Of a stretch of DNA of 64,000 bases, positions 10,977-26,866 are shown one piece after another. The stretch comes from Diphasiastrum complanatum. Taxonomy: Eukaryota; Streptophyta; Lycopodiopsida; Lycopodiales; Lycopodiaceae. A program made the translations under genes and the position numbers. Positions within the stretch are counted from its first letter, which is position 1, and each line of letters opens with the position of its first letter. The DNA lies in the NCBI GenBank assembly GCA_029204225.1, contig CM055093.1, positions 4,742,056-4,806,055 of the forward strand. The letters are read 5' to 3'. A model generated the notes under the pieces. It saw nothing but the letters and a program-made list of their open reading frames with translations. It had not been told where the DNA came from and ran no database searches.

Positions 10977-11809
10977 TGTGCAAAAAGTACAAAAAGGACC
11001 AAAAGTGGATCCTAATCTGATCCTCAAGAGGGATTGGATGTTAGATTTACTTGATCTATCAATCTACATAAGATTAAGATCAATCTAGATCAATTTTAGA
11101 CATAAAATCCAAACAAGAACAATCATTTATTGAAGGTAAATGTACTTGCTGGTTTCACACGTGTGAAACCCTGTCAGGGTATGGACTCCAACCTGAAAAT
11201 CAAGTACACATTGATAGAACCTCAAAACAATCAAAACAAATGTAGACAAATGGAGAGAATCACTCAAAATTGCTTCCAAAACCAAGATTGGTGTCTCGCA
11301 TTGATTATGGCCAAATGTGGCTCTATATATACAATAAGTGGGAGATCGTGGTACTGATAATTCCTCTGATCCCACATGTGTGAAGGTGCTTTGTCATATG
11401 ATGATTCATCACGCAAAACTGACACTTGGACAAAACCTTCTATTTTGAGCACTTTTGGTCCATTTTCCTTCTATATGGAGATCTACTTGGAAATCTTCTA
11501 GAAGTCAAAATTCGCCTACTTCAGCTTATTACACACATGTGAGCTGTCCTCTACACATGGGATATGACACCTAACCAAAGGATGTGGCTCATGCAATCAA
11601 TAGATTGATGCCATGTGTCATATGTCTAGAAAACTAGTTTTTGGCCTTTTTAGCCACTAGAACTTGAATTAAATCATATGTACAAACTATATGATTATGG
11701 TACATGACAAGTACACTATTTTCACATGTGGAAACAGGCTCCACACATGTGTGTTTATCTATATACAAGATTTTTGGCCTCTACCAAGCTTATTTTTGCA
11801 TTTTTCACA
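10977..11809 (-). repeat. 5' LTR of the family A element
   Basis: This is the 833-bp partner of 7171-8003 with the same TG/CA ends. A CACACGTGTG palindrome lies near 11157, and a variant pair (CACATGTG) flanks 11725-11755. Confidence 0.9.
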
Positions 11810-12069
11810 AAGAGAACCTAGCGTCTCTACTGCCCATATTTCGGAAGAAGGTATTCTTTCCATAAATGATGTTGAAATGACGGATGAACATGTAGTCCTT
11901 TATCTAGATGCCCAACGTTATCCGCCAAAATCAATTTCACAAGAGATCAAGTCACCAGGGCCGTTGGCTAACGTCCAACTGACATCCAAAGTACCCAACA
12001 CACACACATATAGGCCCAAGCCCAAAGTATATGTGAAAGATTTCAGATCATTATAATCCAATCTACTTG
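11810..12069 (+). pseudogene. Gypsy polyprotein fragment, continuation of 6150-7170
   Basis: After the second AAGAG (11810-11814) the plus strand reads EPSVSTAHISEEGILSINDV and onward to a stop at 12056, a charged linker typical of the gypsy protease-RT spacer. With one AAGAG removed, it is in line with the sequence ending at 7165. It is truncated on the right by a copia LTR. Confidence 0.65.
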
Positions 12070-12680
12070 AATGATCTTTGGCTAGAAAGATAAATACATT
12101 ACCAATCTCACCAATGTAGAAAATTCAGCATCTACACACAAAATGAGATGCAAACACTAATAGAACTTGATCAAACTTGAATGAAATGAAAAAGTATTGT
12201 TGTTTTCCATAAAAAACCAGCAAGCTACTGCATTTCACACGTGTGGATCCAAAAATAACAAATATAGATCATTCTACACATAGAATTCCAAGCAATCACC
12301 AAGATACTGCACCAATGGATAATAGAACCCAAGAGAATCATGTATAAGCATGAAATGAGATAGAGAAGAGAGAAGATATCTCTCTCCACGAGTTACATCC
12401 TTTTATAGTAGGTCCAAACCCTATTTGGCCACTTGGCTTTCCCACCAAAATGCTAACCCTACTAATTTTGGGTCTAGATTCAATGTACCCAATTATTCAA
12501 ATTTGAATCTACTCAAACTCGCATTCTAACTTTCCCACACTTTCAAAAAGTGTTTATTGAAATGAAATTTAGACTAATGAACTTTGAAAAGTCAACCTCT
12601 AAGTCTAAAACAAGTTTTGGCCTCAATATGCTAAATATGAAAATATTGACAAAATGATCAAGCTAGTTGAATCTTTCACA
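12070..12680 (-). repeat. 3' LTR of a truncated copia element
   Basis: The right end TTTCACA at 12680 is followed by CTCCCTC, which on the minus strand is a purine tract directly before the LTR start TGTGAAAG. The left end is taken as TGATCTTTGG at about 12070 because that block is matched at about 53607, where a related LTR starts. It carries one CACACGTGTG at about 12237. Confidence 0.65.
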
Positions 12681-13012
12681 CTCCCTCTGCAGCTAGTTTT
12701 AGCATATACTTTGATAGCACTCCAAGTGATGTCCTATGCTTCATGAACAAGTCCTTTCCCAATGCTTTGGTGAAGATATCAGCTACACATTCCCTTGAAG
12801 ACACATGTTGAAGCTCCACCTCCTTTGCCATGACTCGCTCCCTCACAAAATGATATTGCACCTTAATATGCTTGCCCCTAGCATGAAAGATAGGATTGGA
12901 TGCCAACCTTTGGGCTGATTGAGTGTCACAAAAGATGATTGGGCTCTCTGAAAAATCTAGCAAGTGAAGATCCTTGATCATCCTCTTGATCCATACCATC
13001 TCCTTTGTGCAA
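12676..13012 (-). pseudogene. Ty1/copia RNase H, C-terminal part
   Basis: The minus strand reads TKEMVWIKRM, then a CDTQSAQRLASNP block, HARGKHIKVQYHFVRERV, and VADIFTKALG. These are the diagnostic last blocks of copia RNase H, which removes element RNA from RNA-DNA hybrids. The frame ends at 12676, next to the purine tract and 3' LTR. Everything upstream of this block (rest of RNase H, RT, integrase, gag) is missing, because the sequence is cut at about 13012 by the start of another element. Confidence 0.85.
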
Positions 13013-13136
13013 TTTTTTTATGATATAGAATCAGATTCTTGAAAAATGGAATAGATCTAGTAGATCTGATTTGAGATAGTTGTGATTAAAAAATCTAGAT
13101 CCAATCTCATTGTCTGCTTAATCTAAATTTGTAAAG

Positions 13137-15067
13137 ATGGCTGCTCTTGGAGCTGCTCCTGGAGGTGCTCCACAGGAAGTCAATCCAATTATTGTTAGAA
13201 GAGCATCCCATTTGGATCTACCCAAATATAATAGATTAACAGATCCAGTTAGATTTCTTCAGATCTATGTTGAATCCTGTGAAGTCTATGGTGAGATTTA
13301 TCCTCAAGTTAAACTTAACCTGTTTCCTATGGCCTTACTAGACGCAACACAAGATTGGTACTATAATCAAGACGAAACTGAGCGTACAGATTGGGAGGTT
13401 GTTAAGCGAGCTCTTATCACACGGTTCAAACCACGAAAGTTTATGGAAGACCCTTTTCTACTTTTAAGTAAAATTAAAATGGGAAAGCGAAAAATGGTTC
13501 GAGATTACATTGAACGGGTGAAACGTCTTAGATCTGAATGTGAACCTGAGTTGAGTAATGAAAATGCCATGATTATTTAATTTTTGTCAAGTCTATTTAA
13601 ACGGATCAGACGTGAGTTGAAATGCCATAATGAGTTTGCACTCTTGCAAAATGCTATGGACAATGCAATTCGGGAGGAGGATAAAGATTCAGATGAGGAG
13701 CCAAATATCAGTATATTGCCTTATACACCAGGGCTGACTACTACGACATCCACCACTATTGCATCAACGAATTCCAATGCTACTGCAGAAATGATGCTCA
13801 ATGAGTTCGAGAAACTTTGGAAGAACCAGCAGAAACAGATGGCAAAGTTGCAGTTGCAATTTGATGAGAAGATCAAAGCATTGGAAAATTTCCACGTGGA
13901 AGCAAACAAGGAACCTGAAAAGCTTTCAAAGACTTTTCCTATCAGGGAAAATGTCTAGTGCTCTATTTGTACAAGAAATCACACAGTGAATGAGTGTCCT
14001 CAATTGAAAAAATGAATGGAACTTAGTGTTTGCCATCTGTGTAATTCACCTGATCATGAGACTGCTTTTTGCAACTTCAACCCTCGGATAATTCAACAAT
14101 GGTATGTCCAGATGGGATATCGAGAATCATAGTATGGAGGTAATCCAGCAGTAAGACCGCGACAATCTACTCTTGGATACCTAGAACGTTTAGCTTTATC
14201 TGCCTCACCAAAGCACTCCGCTCCTCCTTCCAATTTGATGGAACCAGAACCTTACGGAAGTGCTGAGCAATGGAACTATGGTAATGATCAGGAAGGTGGA
14301 TCTTCAGAACAATATGCCATTTATGCTGCCGCTCAACAACAAGCTTCTAGAAATTGGACCAGAGCACCACTTGGATGCTTTGCATGTGGAGAAAGTCACA
14401 GAGTTGCAAAATGTCCAAATAAAAAGAAATTTGTATCATTCTGTCGTGACTATGGTTATGGGCATTGCTGTAAAGACTGTCCAGCAAGACCAAAGCCACC
14501 ACCAGCTACAACACCTGTAAATTTGATAACAATCAAGCAAAGACCAGTAGCTTAGAATAAACCAAGTTCACCCTTGATGGTGGTCACCAGAGCACAGAAG
14601 CAAAAAGAACCAGTAGTGGATCCAGTACCTGCTGATTCTATACCATTGAATGATACACCAACAACATTGAGAGTCTATCCAAATCTTAATACTGAAAAAC
14701 GAAGATATCAGAATATGAGACAGTGCAAGAAGAAGAGGAGCTTGAAGCTACTAAATCAACAGCTGAAATTCGATCTTCACTATTGCAGCCTTCAAGAAAT
14801 TTACGAACGGATATGAATGATCAGTTACATCATCTTGAAGAACCCTTTAAGATGACTGAACCAAAAGCACCGCAAACAGAATTACTCATGAACATTTTGT
14901 CTAGTAAGATCAATATTTCATTGGGAGAGTTTTTGAAGTTGGTGCCAAAAACAAAAGAAGTCTTAGTGCAAAAGTTAGCTCAAGAAGAACTAGAAGTCCA
15001 TCAGGAGACGCTTTTTTGTGTTGGATTTGAAGAATCTAACGAAGTACTCCATGTTGGAGCCGCTTGA
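13137..15067 (+). pseudogene. Ty3/gypsy gag with in-frame stops
   Basis: The ATG at 13137 opens a gag reading frame that stays in one phase to about 14700 but is broken by stops at 13578, 13956, 14013, 14130 and 14553. It has capsid blocks DLPKYNRLTDPVRFLQIYVE (about 13215), DWYYNQDETERTDWEVVK, LITRFKPRKF and MVRDYIERVKRLRSE (about 13495). Downstream are Cys/His knuckles: CSIC-HTVNEC (about 13960), CHLCNSPDHETAFC (about 14035), CFACGESHRVAKC (about 14380) and a further Cys cluster. A frame change follows near 14710. No RT or integrase follows, so only the gag-protease end of the element survives. Confidence 0.85.
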
Positions 15068-15466
15068 AAAAGGAACAAAAGAATATCACTTTGCCGATAC
15101 AGCATAAATAATTTCCTAAAGAAGCTACCGTGATAGATGGCGGTTCAGGATTAACCTGATCTCTACAAAGCTATGCAAAATGGGGCCTTACAAAGATCAA
15201 ATCTGGTACTTTTGCTATTAAGCTAGCTGATCAAACGACAGTTCGTAACAATCAAACCGCCCAAAGTAGTTATATTGAAGGAAGACAGAATCACAGGATC
15301 AATGACGAAGAAACAAGCTAAGCAACATTATAATACGGTCCTGAAATGGGAAAATTTCCCTCGGAAGATTGATTCAAATGAAGTGCCACCTTTAGTGGAT
15401 AAAGGCAAAGAAAAAGTCGAGGATGATTCTTCAAGTCAGATTTCTAGTAAGACATCATCATACTAG
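15068..15466 (+). pseudogene. Gypsy retropepsin remnant
   Basis: VIDGGSGL at about 15130 matches the retropepsin active-site loop, but Gly stands where Thr/Ser normally follows the catalytic Asp, and a stop follows within a few codons. An ADQTTVRN-type block lies near 15230. The charged tail ends at 15466, where similarity to gypsy stops. Confidence 0.6.
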
Positions 15467-15470
15467 CATC

Positions 15471-16190
15471 CCAAGAATCAAGAAACACCCATTTCTTGAT
15501 GTTTGGAATACCCAAGAACAATCAAGGATAGGATTGTTGGTGAATATGCAAGATCAGATCCACAATCTCAGCCTATATAGTTTACCTGCATGCTGAAATC
15601 ACATAAACAAGAAGCAAGAAAACTAATCCACATCTACATTCCACATTGCAAGAAAGAAAGTAGGAAATCTAATTAATCCACAACCACAACAAGAAATCAA
15701 AGCATGTTCATAGGAATTTCACTCAAGACAATAGCTATGAACTGGGAGCTTCTCAATTGTCAAGAACTCATGGAGGATCTTTTTTATTCATGCAAGAAAA
15801 ATGACGATACAAATAAAGCTCCCTCACAAGAGAGGGGGGCCCTTAAATAAGCAAGAGAGCTACCCATGTGAAGCCTAAGTGGCAATTTCACTAATTTATA
15901 AATTATAGGTCACCATCAAAGTGTGGCTCACTCTAATTTATTTAAGAGAGGTCTACACTTATTTATATTGCCTAGGAACATTACTAGCTCATACGTGGTC
16001 GTTCCTTCTCTGGGATTCACCATGTAGGCTCACATAGAAATAATCTATCAACCTAGCTAGTAACCCTTGGCTCTCATGCTCGGCTCTCAACTTCTTCTGC
16101 TCTCCTCCTTTTGAGACCTCCTCGGTCTTGGGTGAGAGATACTCTATTTTTTCAGCTTCGTTCGGCATCTGGAGATTCTCTGGAATCTGC
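15471..16190. repeat. Dispersed non-coding repeat, second copy at about 44935-45260
   Basis: It begins with a small inverted repeat (AAGAATCAAGAAA / TTTCTTGAT). The first 360 bases match 44935-45260 in the same orientation. It could be an LTR of a gypsy family, since each copy lies next to gypsy remains, but TG/CA ends and TSDs were not found. Confidence 0.5.
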
Positions 16191-17756
16191 TAATAGTAAT
16201 TTTAATATTAAAAAGAGATATTCTATTTACTATTTTTATTAATGATGAATGTAATTGAATCATTTTCATATCTTGTTTATACTCGTAAGAGACCACAAAT
16301 TAACACACAATATTCTTTTAATTCATGCTTGTAAGAGCCACACACTAACACAATATTATTTTGTTCATGCTCGTAAGAGACCACATATTAACACATAATA
16401 TTTAAGACATATGACAATAAGTTGACAATATTTGAAATACTACTTTTACAAATGATACTTCTGAAAATTTTCTTTAGAAAATGATTGAAAGTCATGAAAT
16501 CTTAGATATTTTAAGATTAATTTATTCAATAATATTTTAAAATCTTAATATGCATGTTATATTATATATTTTAAAATAATAGTAATTAAGAATATAAATT
16601 TCATATATTTGACACAAAATATTTTTTTAGAAGTAGTTTATAATTTTTAAAAACTAAATATTTGTAAATATCTATATGTCTAACTTCATAGTTAAATATT
16701 TGATTTCTTAATAGTTTAAAAAGTAGAATATTTAAAATCATAACATTTTGTAAAAATAAATATTAAATATTCTAGCATTTTTATAGATTTTAATTTAATT
16801 ATAATTTTATTGTAGATTTTATATATATACTCAAATTCAAATATACACTAAGTATTTTAATATATTTTTTATTATCATTATCATAATTAAAATGAAAATT
16901 TTATTTAATGTGACCATATATATTGTTAACTATGTTAAATATTGACAATTGCAAAAATTCATTTAAAAAAATAGATTTTTTAGATATATTTTTTTTTCTA
17001 ATCACCATGTTAAGTACTACATATGACAACAATTACAAATAATTTTTTATATATATATGTATTTTTTTTTAGATTTTTTAAAACATGTGTATTAGATATT
17101 TTCAATAAAAAAATTTTTATCAATCACTATAAATAATATTTTCAATAAAAAAATTTTCATCAATCACTATAAATAGATCAACAATACAACACTTCAATAT
17201 AATATAAAATAAAAATAGCTATATAATAATAATATATTTATAAACTATAATACATTTCGGAAAAGAAAATGAGACACTTATATGATAATACTGCAAAGTT
17301 AATAGAAGGTTCGATCCAGATTGACATAGTTATTGACTTTTTGCAAAAAATCTGTTGAGCACAAATCGTAAATTAATTATGTACTAACCTTGTTTTTTTC
17401 ATCTTTTTAATATATATTTTCATTTTACAAGCATTATAAACTTCCATCAAATTTCTTGTAGAGATAATTTTTGCAAATGACATTGGCTTCTACATTTAGT
17501 ATGCAAGTGAATTTGAGCTATATTGGCATCTATTTGTTGATTATAAAAAAATTCACAAAATTGATACTTAAAAAAAAAAAACAAGTATCAAATAAATGTG
17601 CAAGAATACTTTTTTTTCTTCTACAAAGTACAATTCAAACGAATGTATCAAATCTACATCAGTTAAATGTTTAATATACAATGCTAATTAAAACAACATG
17701 CAAAAAAGCCACAAAATAAAATGTGAAAACACTATGTTACAAATTAGTCATTGATA
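16191..17756. other. Very AT-rich stretch without genes
   Basis: No coding frame, RNA gene or element ends are visible. The only structure is a direct repeat of about 40 bp at 17098-17136 and 17137-17176 (a TTTTCAATAAAAAAATTTT core). Confidence 0.6.
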
Positions 17757-18867
17757 ATTTGAAGATGAACCATTGACGTCACTTTAGTACATGGAATTGT
17801 TGATTCATTTATTATTGGCACTTTCATCTTATTTGAAAAAATTAAAAATATTAATTCATGAAATTTGAAGAGATTTGTTGTTGAAAAAGAAGTGTAAACT
17901 ACCACTATCAACCAAATAAGAACACTTTTTTTTATCCTTTAATTAGTACTTTAATATTGAAAGTTTTATTGGAATCGGATCCATTAAGGACGTTTGAAGA
18001 CATACTTATAAATGTTGTCTTTGAGTGTCTTCTAATAGCACTTAGGTGTTCTAATGAGATTCATAATCTGACGATTATTCGTCATCAGTAGTGATTCATT
18101 TTTTTTTGCTTGATATTATCTTGACATTCATTATTCTCAGTGATTAAAGACATACTAAAATATTATTCCAAGTCACATTTGTTTTGTAGTTTTTTTATTT
18201 TGCTTATAGTGAAATATAAGTCCAATTGGCGAGGACGAATTGTCTCAACCTTAAGATCTAATAATCTTGACTTCAAGTTTTGCTTCAATAGTAATTACTT
18301 ATTTCTTGTTGGTATTCTTTTCACGAAATTTCATGATTGTAGGATATTATAATAATTTATTCTCTCCTTTAGCTTGTGTGTGATGACTTGAACTTATTAC
18401 TTCATTATACTTTGATGATTTCAATTTTGACCATTTACTTGAAATATTTTGATTCAAATAAGAACAACTTAATCCATAGTATTGTAGAATTGAGTATTAA
18501 CAACAACTTCAACATCACTTTGTAAATCCTGGTATACCCTTATAAATAATCATTTTTCATATTTGTAAAATAAATTCAACTTCTAAAATTCAAAGTTGTA
18601 CTTTCGTATGGTGCCATTTTTTTAAATTTTCGTCCATTGTTTGAAATTCATTTCATCCTAAAATAAACTCTTGTAAGTACGAATACAAGCCTTTTCAAAT
18701 GATTTTCAATCTGTCCTTTTGTTGAAAATTCTATCCATTGGTTCTAGCAACAAGTTATTATTCTATCTTTTTCATCACTTATAAGTTGTAGTCTCGAAAT
18801 GAATGGTAGCATACATGATTTTGGTTGGGTTAGGTCTACCAAACTACATGAAATATTGATCCAACTT

Positions 18868-18958
18868 GTATGTATGTATGTATGTATGTATGTATGTATG
18901 TATGTATATATGTATGTATGTATATATATGTATGTACATATATATATATATATATACA
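18868..18958. repeat. (TATG)n/(TA)n microsatellite
   Basis: About 12 TATG units run into TA repeats directly before the fold-back element. In unit 2 of the duplication this microsatellite is absent. Confidence 0.9.
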
Positions 18959-19915
<957 letters not shown>

Positions 19916-20777
19916 GGTATTGCTAGAGCTTGCTCATCTTTGAAGCTTGCACTATTAGGTTGTTTTATCTGATATAAACTCTAGAAGCTGTAACCTTGAT
20001 AGACTGAATCTACTGAACAACTCGTGAATCAGTTTGTTGCATATTTGCAATATTGCAAGTTGTTTGATTGTTTAGTTCTAACGTTGATGCTTGAATCAAT
20101 TTTTGAAATTAGCTACTATTTTGTTTTTTATCTTCATTTATCATGAGTCTCATTATGTTGCTCTTATGTTTCATTTTAATTTTTACATAATGTTGACGAT
20201 AGTTGTTTTGTTTGATACTTATAGTAGTGTATAATAGATTTTTATTTGAATGACAATGTTTTTATACAAATAATGACATGGTTAACATTAATTTTTATCA
20301 TATAAATTGCTTGTAAAATTTGGTCCAATTTCAAAGAAGTTAAAAAATTACCTCTTCATCTAGTTTTTAAGTTGTAAAACAAGCTGAAAAGTTGATTTTC
20401 CTCCAAAAAATGCCCGTTTTAACTTCTTGAAGCTCAATGCTAAAAATTTGGTTTAGAGTGCATGGAATTTGGGTAAAAAATAGTGAAAAAAAAAAAGACA
20501 CAATTCAAAAAAATTTACAATGTTCAACATGACAAAATCTAGTTAAGGAAAATTTCCAACAAAATTTTAGAACAAAAACTGATTATGAATTTTTTTTCTT
20601 GTCATTCTTTTGCGTAGTACTGGCTACTTTTTGTTTTTATTGTATTGAACTCTTTTTGAGAATGACAATTACACGCAAAAAGGTCAAAAAATAAAATAGT
20701 TACTCATGAAATAAAAGGTATATAGTGTTTAGGCAATATGACATAGTGGGTCTCTTGGCTTGAATTTTGAAACTTTT

Positions 20778-21520
20778 TGTAGAAAAAAATATTAATTATT
20801 CTTCCACAGAGAACACGATGACAGTTTGAATAAATCAAACTAATATCAGTGTCTTCAATTGGGATTGTATCTGATCTATGTATTAATAGAACAGTATTAG
20901 TTCTGATTGAATATGCATGCAGAAATTATATGCGGAAGTAAGAGACAACTTAAGACAATTTAGACAATAGGAAACTATTGATCAAAAATAAATTTTTATA
21001 ACTCTGAATTTGATTTAAGAATATACATCTCTTGTTGTCTTATCTCGCTGTTGTGTCTCTGATTGAGTGAGTTACAATGAGTAGTGCACATGTATTTATA
21101 TTGTAACAGAATAGGTCTTTTGGCCTTTTCTTTACAGGTCTTTTGGCCTTTCGATGCTGTAACAGTATATATCTCACTGTTTACGACGATTGATATTTAA
21201 CTAGACGTTCTGTTTCTAGGTTCGAATAAATTTTGTTCGCGAATTATTCGCGACAGTCCATCTCTTCATCTCAGCTTCGTGTTTCGCGAATTGTTCGCAA
21301 CACTTGTCTCTTCGCGACATTTTCGTCTTTCATGAATTGTTCACGACAGATGACAATTCTTGACTTGAAAAAAAAATCTAGAAAATTTCGTGAACTGTTC
21401 GAGATAGTTTCGCGATAGATGAGCTTGAAGAACAGTCCAGAAGATTTCACGAATTGTTCGCGACAATTTCGCAACATCTGAGGCTTGAACAAGAAACAGA
21501 ATATTTTGCGACAAGATTCT
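20778..21520 (-). repeat. Truncated copia LTR in duplication unit 1
   Basis: It starts TGTAGAAAAAAATATTAATT and matches the LTRs at 23861 and 25877. It breaks off at the junction with unit 2 and lacks the last about 270 bp of the full LTR. It carries several TTCGCGAA-type palindromes. Confidence 0.75.
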
Positions 21521-24496
<2,976 letters not shown>

Positions 24497-24497
<1 letters not shown>

Positions 24498-25250
24498 CTT
24501 TTGCCATGGATGCCCAACTTGCGTCACTATAAGATTTGATATGAAATCCAGCTTCTTTCGAATAACACAGTCCATAGTCTTTCGTTTTCTGGAGATATTG
24601 TAATACTGTCTTTGCCAACTTCCAATGCAATGATCTTGGGTTCTGATTATATTGGCTCAGTCTATATACTGCAAACACTATATCAAGTTTGGTGTTGTCT
24701 GCTAGATATAACAATGATCCAATCAGTCTACAATAGGGTATTTTGGCCATTCGTTCCTCTTCCTCGAGAGTCTGCAGACAATCTGTCTTGTTCAATATTA
24801 TTCCAGATATCATGGGAGTATGCACACCTTTGCATTCGAGCATGTTGAATTCTTCAATGATCTTTTGAGTGTACTTTTGTTGGTGAAGATACAACTTACC
24901 ACCTTCAAAGTCTCTCACGATTTGCAAGCCTAGATAGATTTTAGCTTCTCCTAGGTCTGTGATCTCAAATATTTTAGAAATGTCTCTTTTGACATCTGAA
25001 ATTAACTTATCTCTTCTTGAGAAGATAAGCGTGTCATCAACATAAACAGCTAGAATGATTATTTCATTTTGGACATGTTTGATATAGATATTTGATTCAG
25101 CAAATAGATGTTTGAAGCTTATGGAAAGTAGTACTTTGTCCTTCTTTCTATACCAATGTCTCCGCTTGTTTCAGACCATAAATGCTTTTATTCATGTTAC
25201 ATCCGTATTTTGGATATTCTTGGCTTACAAAACCAAGTGGTTGGTCCATG
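24497..25250 (-). pseudogene. Ty1/copia RT C-terminal half and RNase H start
   Basis: On the minus strand the RT reads PLGFVSQEYPKYG, then, after a frameshift near 25160, WYRKKDKV, the catalytic box AVYVDDTLIFS (about 25040), DLGEAKIYLGLQI, LHQQKYTQKIIEEF, and LIGSLLYLADNTKLDIVFAV. The RNase H start follows (GLCYSKEAGFHIKSYSDASW). At about 24497 the frame runs into LTR sequence. RT copies element RNA into DNA; this copy lacks the N-terminal half and cannot work. Confidence 0.85.
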
Positions 25251-25761
25251 AATAAGTCTTCTTCCAATATGAGCTAGGTAGGGCTCGAAGAAAATAATTA
25301 AGCTGTTTTTCCTTAGAAATTGTATTTTCTGTACCAAAATTTTGCAAGGAAATAACCAGATCTTTAATCTTTCGCACGAATGTGTTCAAATCTTTGCCAT
25401 CCCACTGTAGGTAAGTTAATTGGTCTTCCAAGTACATGATCTGATTACGAAATCGAGTCTCATTCTTGGTTTGCAATTCTTCCCATAAATCCTTTGCATT
25501 TGAAATTGATGTAAGATCTAGCATTATATTGTCATGCACTGAAGACACAATAATTGCTATAGCTTTGTCATTTTTTAAACTCCATTCTTGAAGTTCTTTG
25601 CCAGAAGTAGCTTTTGGCTTCTCCTCAATTGGTTCTACCCATTGCCATAGACCATCGCTTTTTAACAAGATTGAAGTCTTTAATTTCCAAATCAAGTAGT
25701 TTGAACCTTTTGGGTCCAAGATTGTAGTGATCTTAGCTTGAATATTGGTGATCGACGACAT
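25225..25761 (-). pseudogene. Ty1/copia gag (UBN2-type), truncated
   Basis: The ATG at 25761 opens a 178-codon frame with the copia gag pattern: LDPKGSNYLIWKLKTSILL near the N-terminus, then a KDLWEELQTKNETR block, LEDQLTYLQWDGKDLNTFV, and LNYFLRALPSSY. The primer site lies 103 bp upstream, so this is the natural start. The C-terminal zinc knuckle is missing because gag is joined directly to mid-RT near residue 170. Confidence 0.85.
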
Positions 25762-25863
25762 CTTTTAATTCTGAATAACCTCCAAATAGCGGCTTACTGA
25801 TGGATGTATGAAGAGTGTTGAGAGGGATACGAAGATATCATTGTATCAACTTTAATTCCATAA

Positions 25864-25875
25864 GCTCTGATACCA
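25864..25875 (-). other. Copia primer-binding site
   Basis: GCTCTGATACCA on the plus strand is the initiator Met-tRNA primer site of the minus-strand element. It is one base away from the LTR start at 25877. Confidence 0.85.
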
Positions 25876-25876
25876 C

Positions 25877-26866
25877 TGTAGGAAAAAATATTAATTATTC
25901 TTCCACAGAGAACACGATGAAAGTTTGAATAAATCAAACTACAGTGTCTTCGGGATTGTATCTGATTTATGTATTAATAGAACAATATTAGTTTTGATTG
26001 AATATGCGTGCGAAAATTATAAATGGAAGTAAGAGACATCTTAAGACAATTTAGACAATATAAAACTATTGATCAAAAATGAATTTTTATAACTCTGAAT
26101 CTGATTCATCAATATACATCTCTTGTTGTCTTATCTCTCTGTTGTGTCTCTGATTGAGTGAGTGAGTTACAACGAGTAGTGCACATGTATTTATATTGCT
26201 ACAGAACAGGTCTTTTGGCCTTTTATTTACAGGTCCTTTGGCCTTTCAATGTTGTAACAGTAGATATCTAACCGTTTACGACAGTTGATATTTAAATAGA
26301 CGCTCTGTTTCTAGGCTCGAATAAATTCTGTTTGCGAATTATTCATGACAGTCCATCTCTTCGTCTCAGCTTCGTGTTTCGCGAATTGTTCGTGACACTT
26401 GTCTCTTCACGACATTTTTGTCTTTCGCGAATTGTTTGTGACAGATGACAATTCTTGAGCTTGAAAAAGAAATCTAGAATATTTCGCAAACTGTTCGAGA
26501 TAGTTTCGCGACAAGTGAGCTTGAAGAGCAGTCTAGAAGATTTCGCGAATTGTTCGCGACAATTTTGTGACATCTGAGGCTTGAACAAGAAACACAATAT
26601 TTCGCAACAAGATTCTGGTCGCGAATCTTTCGAGCTTCAACAAGAAAGCCATGAGCTTCTACAAGAAACTGTTTCGCGAATCTTTCGAGTTAATAGCAAG
26701 ACAAATTTCGCGAATCCTTCGCGAATCTTTTGAGTTGGTCACGAATAGAAATGTTTCGAGTTCGCGTTCATTTCTTTCTCATCCTTTGTCAAATAAACTG
26801 CGCGCTTTGTTAGTAGAATCAAGATCTGTCTGATTAGTTGTTCTACACTTTCTTAATCCTTCACAG
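25877..26866 (-). repeat. 5' LTR of the deleted copia, rich in TTCGCGAA palindromes
   Basis: The LTR start TGTAGGAAAAAATATT matches 20778 and 23861. From 26330 to 26740 it holds many copies of TCGCGAAT/TTCGCGAC motifs, the most regular being TTCGCGAATTGTTCGCGACA. The right end (about 26866) is inferred from a TTCACA and is the least certain boundary. Confidence 0.65.

Larger units (their letters stand above)
7171..11809 (-). mobile_element. Complete family A non-autonomous LTR retrotransposon
   Basis: This is a complete 4639-bp element on the minus strand. Its two LTRs are both 833 bp (7171-8003 and 10977-11809), and it is flanked by AAGAG on both sides. Immediately inside the 5' LTR is a primer site for initiator Met-tRNA (10964-10976). 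Just before the 3' LTR is a purine tract, GAGGAGGAG on the minus strand (8004-8012). The interior (about 2.96 kb) holds one long reading frame (8144-9370) and no recognisable protease, integrase, RT or RNase H. It must therefore rely on enzymes of another element, presumably a copia element given the primer site and TSD size. It sits inside a gypsy polyprotein gene. Confidence 0.9.
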
